From contig NW_024744482.1 in the NCBI RefSeq assembly GCF_018991925.1, forward strand, positions 251,001-315,000: DNA of 64,000 nucleotides. Reading direction: 5' to 3'. Source of the DNA: Homarus americanus. Lineage: Eukaryota; Arthropoda; Malacostraca; Decapoda; Nephropidae. Within the stretch, counting starts at the first letter, position 1. Each line of letters opens with the position of its first letter. A model generated the notes under the pieces. It had not been told where the DNA came from, did not search any database, and saw only the letters and a program-made list of their open reading frames with translations. This document shows positions 57,780-64,000 of this stretch, piece by piece. The position numbers were made by a program, and so were the translations under genes.

Positions 57780-58637
57780 CATGTTGCATATTATGCTGCG
57801 GGTTCCCAAAAAATTGACAAAAAAAAAGTAAGCTATAGCGCACCAGGAGGTGGAGGCGCCTCGAACTGGTTAACTACGTTACCGATAAGGGCAAATGGTT
57901 TCAGCCTTAACAAACAAGAATTTACAGATGCCATTGCTCTAAGGTACGGTTGGCCAGTAGATGGCTTGCCCTCCCAATGCGTGTGTGGCTATTCCTATGA
58001 TGGCGATCACGCCATGGTTTGCAAGAAGGGGGGCTTCATATGCATGAGGCATGACGAGGTAAGGGATCTCACAGCAAATATGTTGAAGGAAACCTGCCGG
58101 GACGTCATGGTAGAACCGACCCTCCTTCCACTGGATGGCGAGATCCTCCAACACAGGACTTCAAACACATCTAACGAAGCCCGTGTGGACGTCAGTGCTC
58201 GAGGATTCTGGACGCGGGGACAGCGAGCCTTCTTCGACATCAGGATTTTTGATCCCATGGCCGTTTGTCACCGTAACCTAACTCTCGATGCTGCACATAG
58301 GAGGAACGAGAACGACAAGAGAAGGGCATATGGGGAGAGAATTCAAAATGTCGATCAAGGCAGCTTCACTCCGCTAGTGTTCACAACCTCTGGTGGGATG
58401 GGCCCAAGTGCAAGATGTTTCTACGCCAGACTCGCGGAGCTGATCTCCGAACAGAAGCAGCAGCCCAGAAGTTATGTTACAGCCTGGATGAGATGTCGAC
58501 TGTCCTTCTCTCTCCTTCGGTCGGCTTTGCTCTGCCTCAGGGGAACGAGAGCTTCTGGCCCTACTCCGTCAACTGCTGCAGATATCGACTATGAGGCTAC
58601 AGTCACCGAATGCCGCATCGATCTGCGGCTCAACTAA
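57780..58637 (+). pseudogene. CCHC knuckle and restriction-like endonuclease domain of the retrotransposon
   Basis: An open frame of 285 residues follows the stop at 57777-57779. The first ATG is at 57966, but homology-like sequence (GGASNWLTTLP, then EFTDAIALRYGW) begins well before it, so the frame is the tail of a longer protein. A zinc knuckle is visible as Cys67, Cys69, His77 and Cys81 (C-x-C-x7-H-x3-C). It is followed by a PD-(D/E)XK-like core: Asp137 in RVDV, Asp153 in FFDIRIF, then a Lys/Arg-rich helix near 179 and the segment FTPLVFTTSGGMG near 195, equivalent to the late RLE motif of R2-type proteins. Family role: nick the target DNA so that its 3' end primes reverse transcription. 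The domain itself looks intact, but it is cut off from the RT. Confidence 0.85.
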
Positions 58638-58748
58638 TTTAACACAGATAGGATAGTTGCTTATGTATTAGGATATTTAATATTAAGGTAAATAAATGGT
58701 GGCGAAGGTGTGGCTATTGGGGGAGGCTGGAGGCCACGATTAAAAAAA

Positions 58749-58750
<2 letters not shown>
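58638..58750 (+). other. 3' UTR and A-run of the retrotransposon
   Basis: A short non-coding tail contains AATAAATGG and a GGAGGCTGGAGGCCACG block, then nine A residues touching the (GTA)n tract. The truncated copy at 50.6 kb carries the same tail with small indels and a 19-base A-run, so this block marks the true 3' end used for reverse transcription. Confidence 0.85.

Positions 58751-58785
<35 letters not shown>
58751..58785 (+). repeat. (GTA)n target tract, 3' side of the long element copy
   Basis: About twelve GTA units begin immediately after the A-run of the element and decay into GGT/GAT sequence. Confidence 0.9.
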
Positions 58786-58792
<7 letters not shown>

Positions 58793-58799
58793 TTAATGG

Positions 58800-60050
58800 T
58801 AGTGATGATGGCGATATAATACCAACAAGAAAACTAATTTAATTAACCTACTGTATATAATAACGATAATAGTAACACATTGGTAAAAATTTCTACCATA
58901 AGGAAATAGGAACAATTTATCATACTAATTATATTTTCCTACGTCCTGACTTTAATAATATAACTACGTATAATATAGATCTTTTCCCCTATAATTAACT
59001 ATATATGAATCAAATCTATATAAGTGTTATAGAAGATTCATATATAATTCCTTACTTAATATTACTGGATTAGATAATTGGTGTATCAAGTTTACATTAA
59101 AATATCCTGTGGTTTTTAAATTGGACTACTGAGTGAAAGCAAATGAAAAAATAAACCACGAAGATAAGATGAGAGATAAGGGAGATAGGAATAAAATCGA
59201 ATATATCTCATCAGATCTTGGTCTTCATGGCAGAATAAACTTAAATAATGAGAAGATTAAGTTCAAGCGCTTCACTACGGTATCCTTGTGAAGTTTAAGA
59301 GGAAGTTCATTACCCTTAAACACAGAAGAGAAGAATGAGGTGTATCCATGACACTCTGACACACTGACCTATATCCAAATTTACCTAATATACCATGGAA
59401 TAATTGGGCGAAAGTATATATATTTATTTATGTAGTAAAGACGTAGGTATATGTATTTAATTTAAAACACCTGTAAGGAGTTGGTTGATAGGAATATGTA
59501 ACTCAAAATGAAGTTTTAATGATCGACAAATACGGGGAATGAAGATTGGTTTCCTGGCCTTTCCTAAGATCAGGTCAGACAATTGAAGGAATGACAACAA
59601 AAGGTAATCAACGAAGAGACATATTGTATGATGGTACAGGTATATGCGCTGAACCTGCCAATACAGAGAAACACTTTGCATACTGGTAATACTTGTCTAA
59701 CTGGCTGATGGTACTTGTTCCATCTGTCACACATTCACTACACACAACACTTGACCATTTGTTGTTTATAAATAAATAACCAATTACATTTCATTATTCA
59801 TATACCTGTTGTTTCGATATCTTTTTCTATTCACGGTTAATTATTATTTTATTCAATTTATTCATGAATGAGTTAATTTGTTTAGATTTTTTTTAATATA
59901 TTAGTCATTGTTAACTAAGACATTACTATTATTATTACTATTATTATTATTATTATTATTATTATTACACTCATCTTCTTAACTATATACTCAAAATTTA
60001 AGTACATAAGAGAAATAAATATAATTATAAAAAAATAAGCTAATAGTAGT
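58800..60050. other. AT-rich single-copy stretch with no recognised gene
   Basis: No frame above 75 codons. An ATT run lies at 59928-59967. Confidence 0.5.
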
Positions 60051-60060
60051 AGTAGTTCGA

Positions 60061-60106
<46 letters not shown>

Positions 60107-60132
60107 TTAATAATAAAAACAATAACAACAAC

Positions 60133-60201
<69 letters not shown>

Positions 60202-60204
60202 AAC

Positions 60205-60247
<43 letters not shown>

Positions 60248-60322
60248 TTAATAATAATAATAATAATAATATTAATAATAATAATGATAATAATAATAAT
60301 AACAATAATAATAATAATAATG

Positions 60323-60365
<43 letters not shown>

Positions 60366-60367
60366 TG

Positions 60368-60415
<48 letters not shown>

Positions 60416-60450
60416 GTAATAAAACAACAACAACAATAATAATAATAATC
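60061..60450. repeat. (AAT)n array, ~390 bp
   Basis: AAT units with AAC, GAT and AATATT interruptions; the longest trinucleotide array in the window. Confidence 0.96.
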
Positions 60451-60499
60451 AGCTACAAACACAAAAAAAAACATCTAATTATAGTAGAAATTCTTACCT

Positions 60500-60910
60500 G
60501 CATCAACAAAATTTATCACTCCATAAAGTACTAAAGTCATAACTCAACAGTCAACACAATTCACTAAAATTCTCCACCTTTATAATCAGGTAAATTAATC
60601 ACCTTAAAAATCAACGAAATTTAGCCCTTTAGCAACCCAAAACTCAACAGCTCAATAATCAACAAACTTTAACACAATAATTATCAACTAAATTTATACC
60701 TTAATTCACAACAAAATTCATGACTCGGCGTTTAATATTATATAACAACAAACAACAACATTTAACATCTCAATGACCAGCAAATTTTAACACCTTATTG
60801 GTCGATAAATTTAACACTATAATGAAGTACCAAGTTTAACACCTCAAGGATGATTAAAATCTTGGTTTAACTTTATAATGTTTGGTGACTCTGAGGTTTA
60901 ACATCACTTA
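60500..60910. repeat. Degenerate ~35-bp AT-rich repeat (CAACAAATTTAACACCTTAAT)
   Basis: ATCAACAAA-TTTAACAC-like phrases recur about ten times with heavy divergence. Confidence 0.5.
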
Positions 60911-60970
60911 CTTTTGCTTGTTATATAACTGTGAGTGTATATTATTATAGACAGCTCTATTATAAACACA

Positions 60971-61177
<207 letters not shown>

Positions 61178-61199
61178 TTAATATCATTATTATTAACAT

Positions 61200-61740
61200 A
61201 CGTCTTTGAGGCTCAACAAATGAACTATTTAAACAATAAACTTCAGATGTAAAACCTTATTAAATTAACTATAGCATAAAATAACAAATAAAATATCGCA
61301 AACATTTAAATAAAAATAATTTCATACATATATTCACACTCATGTATCTTATAAAGTGCTCTATATATATTTATATATGTGTATAATTATCTCTGTATTT
61401 TTATAGTTATCCTAATATATCTTTATATAATTATACCATTACTAATTATTAACATTGCAATGCATAAATATATTTCAACACCTACTTATGTAATCTAGTT
61501 GTATATCATTAATTATATATTCTTATACCTCTAAATCCATACAATTAAATATAAAAATCACAAATGAAACAAATGATTTGGAAAATAAACAGTTAAGGTC
61601 TATTGAGCATAGAACCTCAGCAATTGAAGCTTTTAATTCATAGTTAACATAAACGAATTGAATTAATGTGCATACTAACTTGGCACAAATTTTAACTAAC
61701 TGAATTATCACTAAATTTTAAAATGTAAAAGAAATATTTA
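61200..61740. other. AT-rich single-copy stretch with no recognised gene
   Basis: No domain-like frame or RNA gene. Confidence 0.5.
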
Positions 61741-61747
61741 AGTTCTT

Positions 61748-61767
61748 GTTATTATTATTATTATTAC

Positions 61768-61825
<58 letters not shown>
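61748..61825. repeat. (ATT)n array
   Basis: About 26 ATT units with one ACT. AT-rich single-copy DNA follows to 62140. Confidence 0.95.
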
Positions 61826-62141
61826 AATTAGTGGTTATTATAATTTTCTATAATATATATAAACAAATCTAAATCAGCAAGAAGCTTTTATAAATACACA
61901 AAAAAATTTGGGCCAATTTTGGTAATTATAAAGAAATAATTTATTGTAAAAATTAATAAAACTATTTAATTTCCTCTAAGTATACATCCCATTTAAAGTG
62001 TTTACTCCGCTCTATACGATAACTAACCATAATAATGGGTCTTACGTTTGACTTTTCTCGTAACTGGTGATGCAGGAATGAACGTAAGAGGCTGATTTAA
62101 ACCCCAATTACGGAAATATGATTCAATGTTATCAGAATTAC

Positions 62142-62143
<2 letters not shown>

Positions 62144-62187
<44 letters not shown>
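62144..62187. repeat. (GA)n microsatellite
   Basis: A pure GA run. Confidence 0.95.
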
Positions 62188-62188
<1 letters not shown>

Positions 62189-62317
62189 AGCAACATCCAA
62201 GAAACCCCCTTCAGCTTAAGACACCCGCTATAATTAATTTTACTAAATTATATTTCAAGCGATAATCTATCATCGTCAACCACGGCCTCCACCTTCACTG
62301 AAACACCACACTTGCCC

Positions 62318-62690
62318 CGCCTCTCTCTCTCTCTCTCTCTCTCTGTTCAGTTTTTTTATTCCTACGTCACTAAAAATATCAATCTATCTCTGCCATTTCC
62401 ACCCTACCTACCTCCCTGCCTCTGTCTTTCTCTCACTTCCTCCTTCCCCCTTTTTTTTATTCTGTCTCTATTTCTATCTCTCCTTCCTTCCTCCCTCCCT
62501 CCATTCGTTCCTCTATTCCTTCCATTCTCTTTCTCTAAACCATTCGTGATTCCTCCTCGTTCCCTCCCTTCACTGTTCTCTCTTCCGTTCTTTATTCTCC
62601 AGTTCCCTCTTCCTTTTTTTTTCTTTCATAACTTCATCAATCTCTATTTTCCTCTCTTCTTTTCTTTTATTTTTCCCTTCGTTCTCATTT
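62318..62690. repeat. CT- and T-rich tract
   Basis: A CT run at 62320-62344 and degenerate TCCCTCCTTCC sequence. The Phe/Leu/Pro/Ser 161-codon frame is an artefact. Confidence 0.8.
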
Positions 62691-62699
62691 TTTATATAA

Positions 62700-64000
62700 G
62701 ACACAAAGACAACTATAGAAATAACTTTATATTAATTTCTCCCAATAATCTTTGTGTAAATATTTTCTTAATCCAATCTCAATTTTTTCTTCAATAACCC
62801 TTACAAAATAACAACTAAATGTAAATAAATACTTAAGCATAATTTTTACCATCCACGCGTTTATTACCATTATTTTTTACTTACATTCATAATATCTGTC
62901 TGTATGTTTAGTAAACCACTTAACCCTTTCTTAACCTTTTCTCAATAACCTTCTATAGCCAAATATTAATTCCAAAGACACTAATTTTTCCTCCGTTTAT
63001 TATATTGTTCTATATTTTTGTCTGTTTATAAAATTAGTTTCAAACATTAATTAGTTTAAATAATACTAATCATAAATTATTAAGTATTTTATAAGTTTAA
63101 TTCGCGTAGTTTACTTCTTCATATATTTTTATTTTTTATTTATTTTTTACATTTTCCTCGTCATTTTAATCTTCTTTTCTTTTTCTTCGCGTTAACACTA
63201 TCCACTTTCTTATCTGTCTGTCTGTCTGTCTGTCTCTCAATATATTTTTTATCCCTTGTACTAGTTTTTATCAGTTTATCTGTCTTTCTTTCTTCCTTCC
63301 ACGTTTTTCTTAATTTATCTATCTATCTCTATCACCTTTCTTCTCATCCTCAATCTATCCACCCACTATATTCATTTTTTCTCAATTTATCTATCTCTCT
63401 CTTCCTCCCTCCCTCTCATCCTCAATTTATCTACTCCCATATATTCTTTTTTTTCTCTCAATTTATCTATCTATCTCTATCATACTCTCTTTCTCTCTCT
63501 CACTCTCTCTCTTTGAGCCCCACTCTCTCTCCCACCCCTCGTCTCTACTTCCCATGGTTCAGTGTTCCACCCCTCTCCCGTGGTCAATGCAATGCAGCTG
63601 CGAGAAGCGATGGATCTCAGCTACCAAATATCACATCCGTAAATATTCTCACCTACATCACCTCCCAGACCTTCGTTAAGCATCAAGATAATCATCAAGA
63701 GTAAAGAGTATCGTGTGTGTTTTAGTGAGTGTTGTTATGTAGTTGAATAACATTGATGGAGAGGTGGGATAAATTTAATCGATGGAAAATGGTGATGTTT
63801 GTGGGTGAGGCAAGGTTGTGGGGAGGAGGAGGAGTGGGGATGGAGGGAGGGAAGGAGGGGGGATCCACCAGCCATCCACCATTGCAGGTTAGTGTAGAGA
63901 AGTGAGTGTAGGCAGGCAAGCAGGCAGGGACATATTAGGTAAAGAACCACGGCTGTCATACCCAGCTGGACTCAAAGCCCATGCATAAGGAATAGGAATA
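62700..64000. other. AT-rich, T-biased stretch with no recognised gene
   Basis: It includes a TGTC run at 63213-63236, repeated CTCAATTTATCTATCTATCTC phrases at 63310-63480 and a GGGGAGGAGG patch at 63820-63865. No gene is supported. Confidence 0.45.

Larger units (their letters stand above)
54833..58750 (+). mobile_element. RLE-type non-LTR retrotransposon inserted in a (GTA)n microsatellite
   Basis: This is the longest copy of the element in the window. Seen: (GTA)n ends abruptly at 54832, unique GC-richer sequence begins GCGGCCAGCGCGG, and an A-run at 58742-58750 is followed at once by (GTA)n again. Inside are a leader of about 716 bp, a frame with a cysteine cluster and reverse transcriptase (55549-57579), a scrambled linker, a CCHC plus restriction-like endonuclease frame (to 58637) and a 3' UTR of about 100 bp. 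There are no LTRs. The order RT, CCHC knuckle, RLE and the absence of an APE-type endonuclease are typical of the R2/Dong/NeSL/CRE group, which copies itself by target-primed reverse transcription. I recall related RT-RLE proteins in cnidarians and other metazoans but cannot assign a named clade. The copy is probably inactive because the RT and RLE frames are not joined. The GC-rich 5' start suggests it is full length, but this is unproven. Confidence 0.9.

Noticed and set aside
57966..58637. A separate ORF2 starting at ATG 57966
   Set aside because: The frame and family-like residues extend upstream to 57780, and RLE elements normally carry RT and RLE on one chain, so this is a broken continuation.

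Overview
The window reads as non-coding DNA from an arthropod nuclear genome, most likely a decapod crustacean such as a crab, shrimp or crayfish. The evidence is an extreme density of microsatellites (AC/GT, AG/CT, AAT, GGA, tetranucleotides), at least nine short (TTAGG)n/(CCTAA)n runs matching the arthropod telomere unit, tRNA-derived SINEs, small TA-flanked inverted-repeat elements, and no bacterial-style operons. I found no convincing host protein-coding gene. Almost every long reading frame is a repeat translated in several frames. The species call is inference; the repeat content is seen directly.

Layout. 1-5.8 kb: AC/GT repeats, a TA-flanked MITE with ~35-bp terminal inverted repeats (2478-2690), degenerate minisatellites and a minus-strand tRNA-derived SINE (about 4866-4990). 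6-13 kb: pyrimidine- and purine-rich tracts, a homeodomain-site-rich stretch near 7.3 kb, and at 8.1-9.4 kb four unrelated tandem arrays that share a 21-23 bp period, one of them built on nuclear-receptor half-sites. 13-34 kb: more minisatellites (41, 28-29, 39, 29, 21, 13 and 34 bp units), a ~260-bp AC tract, and AT-rich single-copy DNA. 34-48 kb: a mariner-like MITE (about 34697-34813), long GGA-rich arrays, an 84-bp repeat that keeps a frame open, and two more SINE candidates. 48-64 kb: AAT/ATT arrays and the one clear protein-coding element.

That element (54833-58750, + strand) is a non-LTR retrotransposon of the restriction-like-endonuclease (RLE) type. It has a ~716-bp leader, an open frame with an N-terminal CXC-like cysteine cluster and a full reverse transcriptase, then a CCHC knuckle plus RLE domain in another frame, a short 3' UTR and an A-run. 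It lies exactly inside a (GTA)n microsatellite. A second, 5'-truncated copy (50346-50757, about 97% similar by eye) lies inside another (GTA)n tract in the same orientation. Two independent insertions suggest that the element targets (GTA)n/(TAC)n repeats. The longer copy is broken by several frame changes between the RT and RLE domains. The RT would copy the element RNA, the RLE would nick the target, and the cysteine cluster could help recognise the repeat. Those roles come from family knowledge and inference, not from the sequence alone.
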